The notes: generated by a model from the letters alone, not told the origin. A stretch of 64,000 bases of DNA from Bacteroidales bacterium UBA1800 (GCA_002319915.1 DCFQ01000007.1:131112-195111), one strand, 5' to 3'. Shown: positions 34,601 to 43,723, counted from the first letter of the stretch. Translations and numbers: made by a program.

Positions 34601-37600
34601 TGGCATACGACCTGAGGTGATAGGTTGTGCCCGGCTGCAGTCCTGAAACAGATGATGTAAAGCTGCCGGAGCCGCTCCCGTCGGTTGTCCTCGGGTTGCT
34701 TACTGTCGGTGAAGCTGCTGTCGACCAGCAGACGCCTCTTTCGGTTATGTTTCCGCCACCGGTTGATGTGATGTTCCCTCCTGAGGAGGCTGAAGAGGAT
34801 GTTATTGCGGTAATGGGTGATGTGGAAATTTCTGGGAGAGCGGTATTTGTCGTAAAAGATATATCTGCGCCGTAGGCGGTCCCGGCCCCGTTGGTAGCAT
34901 AAGCCCTTGCGTGGTATGTCGTTCCGGGCTGCAAGCCGGTGATGGAACTGGTGAAAGTTCCTGTTCCGGTGCCGTCGGAGCTCCTGTTTCCGCTTATCGT
35001 CGGATTAGCGCTTTGAGACCAACAGACACCCCTGCCTGTGATTGTCCTGCCGCCGTCATCAGATATGTTTCCGCCTGATGAAGCGGAAGTTGTTGTTATA
35101 TTTATAACAGAAGAGGTCGTCAACACAGGCAGCTCGCTGAGTGTGGTAAATGTCAGCTCGTTGCCGTAAGCGGTCCCTGCACTGTTCGTGGCATAGGCCC
35201 GCAGGTGATAAGTGGTTTCAGGAAGAAGTCCTGTGACAGACGAGGCGAAGCTTCCGGTCCCGGTTCCGTCAGAACTCCTTGATCCAGCTATGGTAGGTGA
35301 AGCTGACAATGACCAGCAAACTCCTCTTTCGGTGATCGATCCCCCTCCGTTGCCGGTAACGTTCCCTCCCGCGGAAGCAGTGGTCTGCCTTATGCCTGAA
35401 ACGGCCATCGTGCTCAGCTCCGGCAGGGCTACCAGAGTCGTAAATGTTATGTCTTCTCCATAAGACGTCCCTGCACTGTTCGTTGCATAGGCTCTGGCAT
35501 GGTAGGTCGTCCCGGGCCTCAACCCGGAGATTGCCGAAGAGAAGGTCCCCGTACCTGAACCGTTTGTTGTCTTCGCGTCATTCACGGTAGGAGAGGCGCT
35601 GGTTGACCAGCATACACCCCGTGCGGTGATAATTCCGCCTCCGTCATTCGTGATCGTGCCGCCGGAGGATGCGGATGAAGCGGTAATACCTGTAATAGGG
35701 GTAGTGGTCACGGCTGACAAAGCGGTGGAGGTTGTGAAGACCAGGTCGGCACCGTAGGAGGTCCCGGCGCTGTTTGTCGCCCATGCCCGCACATGATATG
35801 ATACACCCGGTTGCAGACCTGTGATGGTGCTGGTAAAGTTGCCTGTCCCAGTTCCGTCGGCAGTTTTCGGGTCATTGATTGTAGGATTGGCGGGCCTGCT
35901 CCAGCATACCCCGCGGCTCGTAATGATGCCTCCGCCATTGTCGGTGACATTGCCTCCGGAGCTTGCTCCTGCCGGACCGATCCCTGATAGCTGGGAAGTG
36001 GTGACAGTTGGCAATGCAACATCGGTGGAGAAGCTGATATTGTCGCCGTACGCTGTTCCGGCGCTGTTGGTTGCGTAAGCCCTGATATAATACGTAGTAC
36101 CGGGCTTAAGGCCGGTTATATTTGTGTCAAATGCCCCGTCTTTCAGGTCATTTGAAGTTTTGTCGTCTTCAACCGTCGGGTTTTCAGAGGTGTTCCAGCA
36201 TACTCCGGCAGTCGTTACCGGACCACCCTCGTCGCTTGTCACCATACCGCCTGCTGAAACGGATGTTGTGGAAATTTCGCTCACCTGTCCGGTGAGTACG
36301 AAGGGAAGCGAAACCACACTCGTTCCCAGGAGGCAGCGTAATGAATAGCCATCATTTGCTGGGCCGTCGTTGCTTCTCGTCAGGGTCCCGGAGCTGTAAC
36401 TGAGGTTCCAGCCCGAAGGTTTCAGGACGTTTTTGCGAAAGCTTGAACTCCACCAGAACCCGTCCATCTTCATCTGGCTGAATCCCCTGCTACTTCTGCT
36501 TCCACCCGGGAGAGCTGAAAACCCGCTTTCATTCGTTGAACCGGCGTTTGGCCCTGTCCATGACCCTGTGCCCGTTTCCTTGATCTTTCCCCCTGCTTCA
36601 TCATCCCCGCCGAGAAAATCTCCGAGGGCCATCCACTCCCTGTCGGACGGTACATGCCATCCTGCAGGGCAAAGGATCCCCCTGCTGACAGCATGCCAGT
36701 TGTACAGCGCCCCGTAAATATTTTTATTTGCGGCCTCATCGTTCCCATACCATGAATATGCGCCAGATGAATCAGAATTCCAAAAGTTGTCGTCAGTACC
36801 GGGAAAATTAATTGCGGTTCCGTCGTTGTACTTCGTTGACATGAGGTTTTCCGCCATCCAGACCTGGGACCCGATCTCCACCACAGTATAGCTGTTATTA
36901 TCTCCGTCGGAACACGGGTAAAAGGGGAAGGTAACCGTCCTGTCTGCTGCCGGGATGTCAACGATCAGGGTTTTGAAGTTATCGGAGGTTCCCCTGAAGA
37001 GAAGGCGGTCCCCGTCGTTGTAATGCATGGCAACTGTATCGAGGGCAGCATTGCTCCCCTGGCCGGGCAGGTTATCATCGAGCGGATTTTCATCGCTGAT
37101 CTTCACAAGCTTCACTGTTCCGGAAGATTCAGTATTCCACATCAGTTTGACTGACATATGATATCCGTTCCCGTCGACCCTGATCACGTTAAAACCCCTG
37201 CTCAGGCCAGAAAGTCGGTAGGACTGGCCGTAGTTACCAAGGAATGCCGGGATGCTGGCCACAAGCTTGCCGGTGAGGGTGTACACCCTTATCACGGCAT
37301 TGCCGGCGAGCGGAGCATGGATCTGCAAAACAGCATAGTCGCGGCTAACAGGATTGGGGTATACTTTTATGGAGTTGGCAATTTCAACATTATCAGGAAT
37401 ATCACCTGTAAGATGGAGAACTTCACTGCCGAATATTGTAAGGACCTCCCCTGAGGAGAGGTTTTTGACCCTCACAGTCGAAACCGAACCGGAAGCCCCG
37501 GAACCTTCAAATTTATAGTAATAATCCTGCCCTTTAAGCTGAAATGATCCGAAAAGAACGGACATGATCAGCACAGGTTTAAGGAGATCCAGGGCAACCT

Positions 37601-37634
37601 TTTTTATGCAGGGATGGCGTTGTATGTATTGCAT
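31674..37634 (-). CDS. Giant exported repeat protein: N-terminal sorting-like domain, FISUMP domain, 12 repeats, BNR-like C-terminus
   Basis: 1986 residues. A signal peptide (to ~35) is followed by YYKFEGSG and a T9SS type A-like domain at ~88-168 (IKVYPNPVSRDYAVLQIHAP ... GNGYHMSVKL), unusual because this domain is normally C-terminal. At ~240-440 lies a Fibrobacter succinogenes major paralogous (FISUMP) domain: VWMAENLMSTKYNDGT, LYNWHAV, CPAGWHVPSDREW, WWSSS, and GYSLRCL. Twelve tandem ~98-residue Fn3-like repeats follow (consensus SSGGNITDDGGGxITERGVCW ... ITGLQPGTTYHxRAYATNSA). The C-terminal ~360 residues contain YTSDHYIKFSNDYGATY, YYSTDNMTT, YYSLDGITWKVIY and YISLDYGETWYPF, four Asp-box-like (S-x-D-x-G-x-T-W) motifs of a sialidase-type propeller. 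It has no catalytic motif I can name. Probably a cell-surface or secreted adhesin or sensor of polymer. Confidence 0.88.
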   Translation of the reverse strand: MQYIQRHPCIKKVALDLLKPVLIMSVLFGSFQLKGQDYYYKFEGSGASGSVSTVRVKNLSSGEVLTIFGSEVLHLTGDIPDNVEIANSIKVYPNPVSRDYAVLQIHAPLAGNAVIRVYTLTGKLVASIPAFLGNYGQSYRLSGLSRGFNVIRVDGNGYHMSVKLMWNTESSGTVKLVKISDENPLDDNLPGQGSNAALDTVAMHYNDGDRLLFRGTSDNFKTLIVDIPAADRTVTFPFYPCSDGDNNSYTVVEIGSQVWMAENLMSTKYNDGTAINFPGTDDNFWNSDSSGAYSWYGNDEAANKNIYGALYNWHAVSRGILCPAGWHVPSDREWMALGDFLGGDDEAGGKIKETGTGSWTGPNAGSTNESGFSALPGGSRSSRGFSQMKMDGFWWSSSFRKNVLKPSGWNLSYSSGTLTRSNDGPANDGYSLRCLLGTSVVSLPFVLTGQVSEISTTSVSAGGMVTSDEGGPVTTAGVCWNTSENPTVEDDKTSNDLKDGAFDTNITGLKPGTTYYIRAYATNSAGTAYGDNISFSTDVALPTVTTSQLSGIGPAGASSGGNVTDNGGGIITSRGVCWSRPANPTINDPKTADGTGTGNFTSTITGLQPGVSYHVRAWATNSAGTSYGADLVFTTSTALSAVTTTPITGITASSASSGGTITNDGGGIITARGVCWSTSASPTVNDAKTTNGSGTGTFSSAISGLRPGTTYHARAYATNSAGTSYGEDITFTTLVALPELSTMAVSGIRQTTASAGGNVTGNGGGSITERGVCWSLSASPTIAGSRSSDGTGTGSFASSVTGLLPETTYHLRAYATNSAGTAYGNELTFTTLSELPVLTTSSVINITTTSASSGGNISDDGGRTITGRGVCWSQSANPTISGNRSSDGTGTGTFTSSITGLQPGTTYHARAYATNGAGTAYGADISFTTNTALPEISTSPITAITSSSASSGGNITSTGGGNITERGVCWSTAASPTVSNPRTTDGSGSGSFTSSVSGLQPGTTYHLRSYATNSAGTAYGEDVSFTTLIAPPEVTTSSASGITQTAATAGGNVTDAGGGTVSARGVCWSTVANPSVTGNRTSDGSGTGSFTSQITGLQAGTTYHIRAYATNSAGTSYGSDLTFATTAYLPTLSTAAATNVTGTTATSGGAISSDGGGTVTARGVCWSASPSPTISDTRTSNGTGTGTFTSSISGLKPGTVYHVRSYATNSAGTAYGEDLTFTTLVIIPVLTTTTVTGIKQTYATSGGNITDDGGGQITERGVCWATASGPTISGSRTSDGSGSGTFASSITGLQPTTPYYARAYATNSAGTAYGNEVTFSTLSEFPSLTTLPVTNITHTGAASGGNITDDGGHAITERGVCWASSANPSTSDNRTSDGSGSGSYSSAIAGLTPGAAYHVRAYATNSAGTSYGQDISFSAIADPATVTTSTVSGITGISAVSGGNITSDGGGSITVRGVCWAETAQPTTAGSRTTDGTGAGVFTSTLTGLKAGTTYHIRAYAVNNSGTSYGEDIQFTTLIIPPTLTTTSVTSILQTTASSGGNITDSGGAPVTERGICWGTTSGPTVSGNKTSDGSGSGSFTSSITGLITATTYFVRAYAVNSAGTSYGNEISFNTLPPGPPVINFIQPTGDKLLHSRGSKRVIYTSDHYIKFSNDYGATYNAGVNVTGIFTLYHKARILENGTIVLFCVNKMYYSTDNMTTINPCTVLDKNGSPYTYHTPVSDSYPGSYFHFMNGFEEKAGVCLLGNYGNSATGACPINLYYSLDGITWKVIYTFGQDPNCTDNGTPSGGTGGTLLGDPTNPLIARHVHAINIGDDGSFYACTGDVGPEMHFLKCTYDRGSDTWTINDVLAGASRNWQRMRALGVYVRNGYYYWGSDGPGTFDYNGVTYDCWGIYKCPIADINDPSKHVLLQPLNDSCYSFYNDGQLVFSGMQSYNYLYISLDYGETWYPFQKPSWMTGEVAGVWHNSGDKTIVTEQGVIITSDSF
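32795..36300 (-). repeat. Twelve tandem ~294-bp coding repeats
   Basis: Within the giant surface-protein gene, twelve consecutive units of ~98 codons share GVCW, PT(I/V), DGSGTG and YATNSAGTxYG. Unit 1 is the most diverged (it reads TAGVCWNTSENPTVED), units 2-12 are closely alike in protein but carry many synonymous differences, so this is not a very recent expansion. Confidence 0.9.
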
Positions 37635-37820
37635 CAGACTTTCGGGGAAACTTGTTAAATTCCACCGAAAATTATTCTTCCTGCCGGATTATAAAGGTAT
37701 GTTTTGACAACCCCGTCAGAATTTTCCACGAGTGGTTTAATTTCTTTGACTGAATTTCAATGTGTCTGAATGCAGCTGATTTTTCAACCGGAGTTCAGCT
37801 AAACTTTTTTCCTATGGAGG

Positions 37821-38678
37821 TCACACCGGCCTGAAGTTTTTCCTGAAATCAAAGGGGGACATATTGCAGGAGACCTTGAATTGCCTGTTAAAATACGAAT
37901 TGCTTTCATAACCGCATTCATAGGCAACCTCCTTCACCGACTTGTCGGTTTCGGTGAGCAGCTTCCTGGCATGGGTAATGCGGATCTCATTCACAAACTC
38001 GGAGAATTTCTTCTTTGTTTTCCTCCTGAAATACCTGCAGAAAGCTGACTTCTGCATACTGGCGATTGAAGCTGCCCCGGCGAGGCTTATCCTCTCCTGG
38101 AAATTCTCGGCAACATATCTGAAGATATCGTTCACAATTCTGGAATCGCTCAGTCCCGAGGTGAATTCGCCGATAGAATTTGAGAGCTCGAGGCATTTCT
38201 TTCCTGAGAGCTCATTAAGGATGAGGATAAAATCACTGAGCTTCTCCAGGTTCCTTTTTGTTCCGAGCATTAACATCCTGTTTATTAATTCAGCGGAAGG
38301 GTTAAGTATCCGTATCCCGTATTCGGCTTTCCTGATAAGCCTGTTCAGCCTGATGGATTCCGTCTTCCTGAAAAAGCTTTCACCGAGGAAGTCCTTCCGG
38401 AAGAATATGCCGAAGGCATGAGCCGGCTCGCTCCCGTTTTCATAGCCGCGGGTATTGTAGAAGCAATGGGGCAATCCAGGGGCGAACAGGAACATGTCGC
38501 CGTCACTGAAGTTCAGGACATTATTTCCAAGGTAGAGCTTCCCGTGACTTTTGATTATCACTATCAGCTCAAATTCATCATGCATGTGAAACGGGGAGGT
38601 GAACCTTGGCTGTCGAAACTCCTGAAAATGAAAGAGACTGTTTTCGTCGACTACGAGCTTTTCGTATGTGATCTGCAT
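37821..38678 (-). CDS. AraC-family transcriptional regulator
   Basis: 285 residues: N-terminal cupin-like sensor domain (FTSPFHMHDEFELIVIIKSHGKLYLGN shortened to its ends FTSPFHMHDEFEL and GKLYLGNNVL; GDMFLFAPGLPHCFYN) and C-terminal double helix-turn-helix (ISLAGAASIASMQKSAFCRY; VKEVAYECGYESNSYFNRQF). The HMHDEFE plus PGLPHCF pattern is typical of sugar-binding AraC regulators. It is divergent from the aldolase-isomerase-kinase operon, with only 130 bp between the starts, so it very probably controls that operon in response to a sugar. Confidence 0.9.
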   Translation of the reverse strand: MQITYEKLVVDENSLFHFQEFRQPRFTSPFHMHDEFELIVIIKSHGKLYLGNNVLNFSDGDMFLFAPGLPHCFYNTRGYENGSEPAHAFGIFFRKDFLGESFFRKTESIRLNRLIRKAEYGIRILNPSAELINRMLMLGTKRNLEKLSDFILILNELSGKKCLELSNSIGEFTSGLSDSRIVNDIFRYVAENFQERISLAGAASIASMQKSAFCRYFRRKTKKKFSEFVNEIRITHARKLLTETDKSVKEVAYECGYESNSYFNRQFKVSCNMSPFDFRKNFRPV

Positions 38679-38808
38679 AATATTGACAGAATGCCGGAAA
38701 ATGATATAAACTCATGTAAATATAGTGCATATTTTGGCAAAAAGGATGCTATCCGGTGACCAGGTTATCAACTAAATTCGTAATAGTTGAAATTAATTCC
38801 TGATCGAA

Positions 38809-39747
38809 ATGGACATCAAATCATGCGGGACCGGGACAATAATAAACCTCGCCCGGAAGAGGAACATAGCTGTTCCCGGGTTCAACATCCCATACCTTCC
38901 AATGATGGAGCCGGTGATCAGGGCCCTGTGTGACACGCGGACTTTCGGCCTCATAATGGTCGCGCGCCTGGAATGGATAAAATTCGGATCGGGAAGCATG
39001 AAAGCCGTAAGGGATGAGTACCTGAAGCTGAAGGATGAAAGGTTCACCAGGCTTCACCTCGATCATGTGCCTGTGATTGACGAGGATAACCTGCTGACGG
39101 ACTTTACCGGCATCATTTCAGAGGCGCTTGACCTTGGGTACGGATCGGTGATGATAGATGGCTCAAGGCTGACGCTTGAGGAGAACATTGAAGCGACGGG
39201 AAAGGTTGTTGAGATGGCCCACCGCGCGGGAGTTCCGGTTGAAGCCGAGCTGGGGGCGGTGATGGGTCATGAAGCCGGCCCGCTTCCTCCGTACGAAGAG
39301 CTTTTCGCGACCGGAAAGGGGTTCACTTCACCGGAAGATGCCGGAAGATTTATTGCAGAAACAGGCGCAGACTGGCTTTCGGTGGCGATCGGGAATGTTC
39401 ATGGAGCGATCTCGGCTGCAACAAGGACCGGGAAAAAGATCGAAGCCAGGCTGGCCATCGATCACCTTGAAAAGATCGACAAGGCTGCCGGCGTTCCGCT
39501 GGTCCTTCATGGCGGGACCGGGATCTCAAAGAAGTACCTGATGGAATCGTTCAGGCACGGCATTGCAAAGATCAATATTGCAACGGCGATCAGGCAGCCT
39601 TACGAGAAGCTTATTATGAATCCGGTCAGGGAAGCGCAGGAGGCCGTTTATGAAACTATGGTGGATTTACTGCGGAACGAGCTGGATGTTGCCGGATCAG
39701 CTGACATCATTTTCAACGGAATCAAAACTCAAAACTTAAGAATATGA
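38809..39747 (+). CDS. Class II ketose-bisphosphate aldolase family protein
   Basis: 312 residues. Class II (zinc) aldolase features: AVPGFNIPY, LHLDHVP with the catalytic Asp85 and zinc His86, GYGSVMIDGSRLTLEENI, VEAELGAVMG with the zinc Glu, and VHGAI plus LVLHGGTGISKKYL with the remaining zinc histidines, followed by KINIATAIR. Relatives act on fructose-, tagatose- or related ketose-(bis)phosphates. It is the first gene of a five-gene plus-strand catabolic operon and overlaps the next gene by 4 bp (ATGA). The likely job is C-C cleavage of the ketose phosphate made by the isomerase and kinase encoded next. Confidence 0.88.
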   Translation: MDIKSCGTGTIINLARKRNIAVPGFNIPYLPMMEPVIRALCDTRTFGLIMVARLEWIKFGSGSMKAVRDEYLKLKDERFTRLHLDHVPVIDEDNLLTDFTGIISEALDLGYGSVMIDGSRLTLEENIEATGKVVEMAHRAGVPVEAELGAVMGHEAGPLPPYEELFATGKGFTSPEDAGRFIAETGADWLSVAIGNVHGAISAATRTGKKIEARLAIDHLEKIDKAAGVPLVLHGGTGISKKYLMESFRHGIAKINIATAIRQPYEKLIMNPVREAQEAVYETMVDLLRNELDVAGSADIIFNGIKTQNLRI

Positions 39748-41150
39748 AAAACCAAAAATCGACATTCGCGCTCTTTTTCGGCAACCGGGGTTTCTTCCCC
39801 GAATCACTTATTGCAATAGCCCGGGAGGAAGTAAGCACGATCCTTGGCCGGCTTGGTTACGGGACACTCATGATGGACAGCGCCCTGACGCGATACGGTG
39901 CTGTTGAAACAACGGCAGAAGGCAGAAAGTACGCCAGGTTCCTTGAGGATAACCGCGGGAAATATGACGGGGTGATCCTCGTGCTCCCCAATTTCGGGGA
40001 TGAGAACGGAGCTGTAGCGGCGCTGCAGGATGCAGGGGTTCCCATCTACATCCTTGCCTATCCCGATGAACCTGATAAAATGGATTTCCAGCAGAGAAGG
40101 GACGCCTTCTGCGGTAAGTTCTCGATCATGGATGTCTTTTGCCAGTACAGCGTGCCTTTTACCGTTTTCCCGCCCCATACACTCCGCCCGTCGTCGGATG
40201 GGTTCATAAAACATATTGATGCATTCGATAGGGTTTGCAGGATCGTCAACGGCATGAAAAGGACCACGGTTGGTGCGATCGGGGCCAGGACCACGGCGTT
40301 CAAGACGGTCAGGTACGACGAGCTTGTACTCCAGAAATATGGAATTACAACGGAAGTCCTCGACCTGTCGGAAGTTTTCAGCAGGGTCAGGAAGCTCGAT
40401 ATTTCATCGGGTGCTGCAAAGGAAAAATCAGAGCGGCTCAGGAGCTATACCGATTTCAGCAAGGTCCCTGAAAAGGCATTCGAGAACCATGTGCGCTTCG
40501 GTGTCGTGATAGATGAGATCATCGAGGAGTACAGCATGGATTCACTTGCCCTGAGGTGCTGGATCGAGATGGAAAAGGACTTCGGTGTTGCTCCCTGCGT
40601 CCTTCTAAGCGAGATCAACGACCGCGGAATCCCCGCAGCTTGTGAGCTCGATATCTGCAATGCGATAACCATGTATGCATTGCATCTTGCATCGGGACGG
40701 CCGGCCACCTGCCTCGACTGGAACAATAACTACGGCGACGATCCTGATAAATGCATCCTCTTCCATTGCGGTCCCGTCCCGCAAAGTCTGATGACCGGAA
40801 AGGGTGAGGTCATAGAACATCCCATGTTCGCAAAATCGTTCGGCGCCGGCTGCGGATTCGGATGCAATGTTGGCAGGATCGCCCCCTGCAAGCTGACGTT
40901 TGCCAGCTCGAAAACGCAGGATGGGAAGCTGTTTGTTTATACCGGGGAAGGAGAATTCACTTCCGATACTATCCAGGAGGGCTTTTTCGGATGCGGCGGC
41001 GTGGCAAAGATCGGGAACCTCCAGGGAAAGCTCCATAATATCGGGTACAACGGGTACAGGCACCATGTGAGCGTTACGCCGGGCCTGTGCGAGAAGGCGC
41101 TTCGCGAAGCCTTCACCCGCTACCTGGGCTATGAGATAACCGAAATCTAA
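39744..41150 (+). CDS. L-fucose/L-arabinose isomerase family protein
   Basis: 468 residues, cytosolic (no signal). It shows the superfamily architecture: N-terminal Rossmann-like domains (DGVILVLPNFGDENGAVAAL), then RTTAFKTVRYDEL, ALRCWIEMEKDFG, and the metal-site region with conserved Glu/Asp (PAACELDICNAITMYALHLA, DWNNNYG, ILFHCGP) and a terminal HHVSVTPG. It probably isomerises an aldose to the matching ketose for the kinase encoded 11 bp downstream. Its start overlaps the aldolase stop by 4 bp, implying translational coupling. A Tat-exported relative lies at 5886-7463. Which sugar it uses cannot be told by eye. Confidence 0.82.
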   Translation: MKNQKSTFALFFGNRGFFPESLIAIAREEVSTILGRLGYGTLMMDSALTRYGAVETTAEGRKYARFLEDNRGKYDGVILVLPNFGDENGAVAALQDAGVPIYILAYPDEPDKMDFQQRRDAFCGKFSIMDVFCQYSVPFTVFPPHTLRPSSDGFIKHIDAFDRVCRIVNGMKRTTVGAIGARTTAFKTVRYDELVLQKYGITTEVLDLSEVFSRVRKLDISSGAAKEKSERLRSYTDFSKVPEKAFENHVRFGVVIDEIIEEYSMDSLALRCWIEMEKDFGVAPCVLLSEINDRGIPAACELDICNAITMYALHLASGRPATCLDWNNNYGDDPDKCILFHCGPVPQSLMTGKGEVIEHPMFAKSFGAGCGFGCNVGRIAPCKLTFASSKTQDGKLFVYTGEGEFTSDTIQEGFFGCGGVAKIGNLQGKLHNIGYNGYRHHVSVTPGLCEKALREAFTRYLGYEITEI

Positions 41151-41161
41151 ACCGCAATCAT

Positions 41162-42658
41162 TTGAGCTATTTAGGTCTCGACATAGGCACCGGCGGATGC
41201 AAAGCTGTCGTCTTCAGCAGCGAACGCACTGAACTCGCTTCGGCATACCGTGAGTATCCGGTATCCCATCCTCGTCCCGACTGGGCGGAGCTGGATCCTG
41301 AAGAGGTCATAAACAAGTGCTTCGAGGTTATCGCCGATGTGAACTCCCGGATCTCGGATCCGGTGGCGGCGATGTGCATTTCGAGCCAGGGAGAAGCCTT
41401 TACGCCGGTCGACAGTCATGGCAGGATCCTCGGAAATGCCATGGTCTCGTCAGATTCACGGGCGGGGGATATCGCCTCAGACTGGAGCCGCCAGTTCGGA
41501 ACAGGCAGGATATACAGGATAACCGGGCATACTCCCCATCCCTTGTTTACACTCTTCAAAATACTATGGATAAAGAGGAACAACCCCGGAGCATGGACCA
41601 ATGCCAGGTATTTCCTGTGCTTCGAGGACCTGTTCCATTTTCGGGCGGGGATTGAGCCCAGGATCAGCTGGCCCCTGGCAGGAAGGACGATGCTCTTTGA
41701 CGTCGGCACTCACAGCTGGAGCCCTGAGATCCTGGATGCAATCGGATTGGACGCCGGGAGGCTTGCAATCCCCGCGCCATCAGGTGAGATCACCGGAACC
41801 ATTGAAAAAGAGCTGGGAGCAAGGCTTGGCTTCAGGAATCCAGTGGTGCTTGTTGCCGGCGGCCATGACCAGACCTGCGCTGCCCTGGGTGCCGGGGTGA
41901 TTGACACCGGGATGTGCATGTACGCAACAGGATCCGTGGAATGCTTCTGCCCGGTACTCGACAAGCCGAGCTTCTCCCCCGAGCTTCAGGAGAATAACCT
42001 GTGCTGCTACGATTACACCTTAAAGGGAAAGAGCACAAGTGTCGCCTACAGCCTGACAGGCGGAAATATCCTGCGCTGGATGCGCGATGAGCTTGGAAAA
42101 CCGGAAACAGAGCTGGCGAAATCGACCGGGCAGAATGCCTATTCACTGCTGCTGGACCAGATGCCCGATACCCCCTCCGAACTCCTGGTGCTTCCCTATT
42201 TCTCCGCAACCGGGACACCCTACTTTGACACGAAAGCACAGGGTGCGATCCTGGGGCTGCGGCATACGACCTCAAAGGGTGAGATCACAAGGGCCCTCCT
42301 AGAGGGTGTCGCACTCGAAATGAAGCTGAACCTGATGCTGATGGAAAAATCGGGCATGAAGATCAGCACCTTCATAGCTACCGGCGGCGGGACCCGTAAT
42401 CACAAATGGAACCAGCTCAAAGCAGATGTCCTGAATAAGGATATCATAGTCCGCGAGATCAGTGAAGCCGGGTGTTTCGGCGCAGCAATGCTCGCGATGA
42501 GCGCAGACCGGAATACCCCTGTCAGTGAACTGGTCAGTGGCGGCCTTTCCGGAAATATCATTTTCAGGCCAGATGAGGCAAAGGCGGGCGTATATGACCG
42601 CAAATTCAGTTCATACCGGGAGCTTTACCCGGCCCTGAAACAGTTCTGGAACGCTTGA
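41162..42658 (+). CDS. FGGY-family carbohydrate kinase
   Basis: 498 residues; TTG start, placed so that the protein begins with the phosphate-1 motif YLGLDIGTGGCKAVVF. Other signatures: CISSQGEAFTPVD, SSDSRAGD, a catalytic-site region VLVAGGHDQTCAALGAGVID, SLTGGNILRWMRDE, and the FGGY signature 2-like FIATGGGTRNHKWNQLKADV with adenosine-binding EAGCFGAAMLA. The family phosphorylates ketoses (xylulose, ribulose, rhamnulose, fuculose) or glycerol. Placed between the isomerase and epimerase genes, it should phosphorylate the ketose produced by the isomerase. Confidence 0.9.
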   Translation: MSYLGLDIGTGGCKAVVFSSERTELASAYREYPVSHPRPDWAELDPEEVINKCFEVIADVNSRISDPVAAMCISSQGEAFTPVDSHGRILGNAMVSSDSRAGDIASDWSRQFGTGRIYRITGHTPHPLFTLFKILWIKRNNPGAWTNARYFLCFEDLFHFRAGIEPRISWPLAGRTMLFDVGTHSWSPEILDAIGLDAGRLAIPAPSGEITGTIEKELGARLGFRNPVVLVAGGHDQTCAALGAGVIDTGMCMYATGSVECFCPVLDKPSFSPELQENNLCCYDYTLKGKSTSVAYSLTGGNILRWMRDELGKPETELAKSTGQNAYSLLLDQMPDTPSELLVLPYFSATGTPYFDTKAQGAILGLRHTTSKGEITRALLEGVALEMKLNLMLMEKSGMKISTFIATGGGTRNHKWNQLKADVLNKDIIVREISEAGCFGAAMLAMSADRNTPVSELVSGGLSGNIIFRPDEAKAGVYDRKFSSYRELYPALKQFWNA

Positions 42659-42702
42659 TTAATACTGAATTACAGTAAAATTGAACATCAAATCCAAGAA
42701 AA

Positions 42703-43710
42703 ATGGATACCCGCGAATTAATGAAGTATGTCGGCAATCTTGCCCAGGCCGGAGGATGCAGGCAGTATGTCCTTTCCGACGGATGGGCCCGCGGATTGAG
42801 GGCCGCTGATATCAATACCGGCAGCGGCCTGCAGTATACCGTTCTGCCCGACAGGGCCATGGATATTTCCCTTGCATCCTACAGGGGAAGGAATCTTGTA
42901 TACCTGACCGGCAACGGGGAGACCAATCCTGCGTTTTATGAACCGGAAGGGATCGGGTGGCTCCGTACTTTTACAGGCGGGCTTCTGACTACATGCGGCC
43001 TGACTTACCTTGGTTCGCCGTGTACCGATGACAATGAAGCTCTCGGCCTTCACGGCCGGATCTCCACTACGCCGGCAAAGCAGGTTGCCGATCTTTCCGG
43101 ATGGACGGGGGATAGTTACCGGATCGTGATCCGCGGGGTTGTCGAGGAAGGTCATCTCTTTGGCAACAGGCTGAGAATGGAAAGGGAAATATCCTCGGCT
43201 CTCGGCTGCAGCGAGATACATCTGAAGGACACTATTACGAACACCGGTAACAAGACCACTCCGCTGACACTTCTTTATCACATGAATTTCGGTTACCCAC
43301 TGCTTTCAGAGAGTTCAGAGCTTATAATCGACCCCTCCTCGACAGCCGCCCGAGATCCGGAAGCGGCAAAGGGGCTCAATGATTTCCGGCGCTTTACCAG
43401 ACCGCAGCCTTCATTCAGGGAACAGGTCTTTTTTCATACCATTAAAGGCGGAATTGATGGGATGACGGAAATAATTCTCAGAAACAGGGAAATTAATACA
43501 GAAGTCAGGATAAGCTTCCTTGTAAATTCGTTACCTTTTGTCTCCCAATGGAAGATGATGGCTGCAGGGGAGTATGTCCTGGGCATTGAGCCTGGGAATG
43601 TTCACTCAAAATCGAGGGAAACCCTGAGGGGCGAAAACCTCCTGCCGTTTCTCGATCCCGGGGAATCGTCAGTATTTGAGCTTTTCATAGCTGTCAGTGA
43701 TATTCAGTGA
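42703..43710 (+). CDS. Aldose 1-epimerase-like protein (DUF4432 type)
   Basis: 335 residues with the galactose-mutarotase-like beta-sandwich markers of the DUF4432 group: VLPDRAMDISLASYRGRNL, FTGGLLTTCGLTYLGSP, LGLHGRISTTPA, HMNFGYPLLSE and VLGIEPGNVH. It is cytosolic. Mutarotases interconvert alpha and beta anomers and so supply the correct anomer to the isomerase and kinase of the same operon. It starts 44 bp after the kinase stop. Confidence 0.85.
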   Translation: MDTRELMKYVGNLAQAGGCRQYVLSDGWARGLRAADINTGSGLQYTVLPDRAMDISLASYRGRNLVYLTGNGETNPAFYEPEGIGWLRTFTGGLLTTCGLTYLGSPCTDDNEALGLHGRISTTPAKQVADLSGWTGDSYRIVIRGVVEEGHLFGNRLRMEREISSALGCSEIHLKDTITNTGNKTTPLTLLYHMNFGYPLLSESSELIIDPSSTAARDPEAAKGLNDFRRFTRPQPSFREQVFFHTIKGGIDGMTEIILRNREINTEVRISFLVNSLPFVSQWKMMAAGEYVLGIEPGNVHSKSRETLRGENLLPFLDPGESSVFELFIAVSDIQ

Positions 43711-43723
43711 TCAGGTCGTACGG

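Noticed and set aside
32795..36300. Many ORFs on the plus strand across the giant repeat gene, and a regular ~294-bp periodicity that could suggest a CRISPR or satellite
   Set aside because: The ORFs are antisense shadows of a repeated, GC-biased coding sequence; the period is far too long and the units are in-frame coding modules, so not CRISPR.
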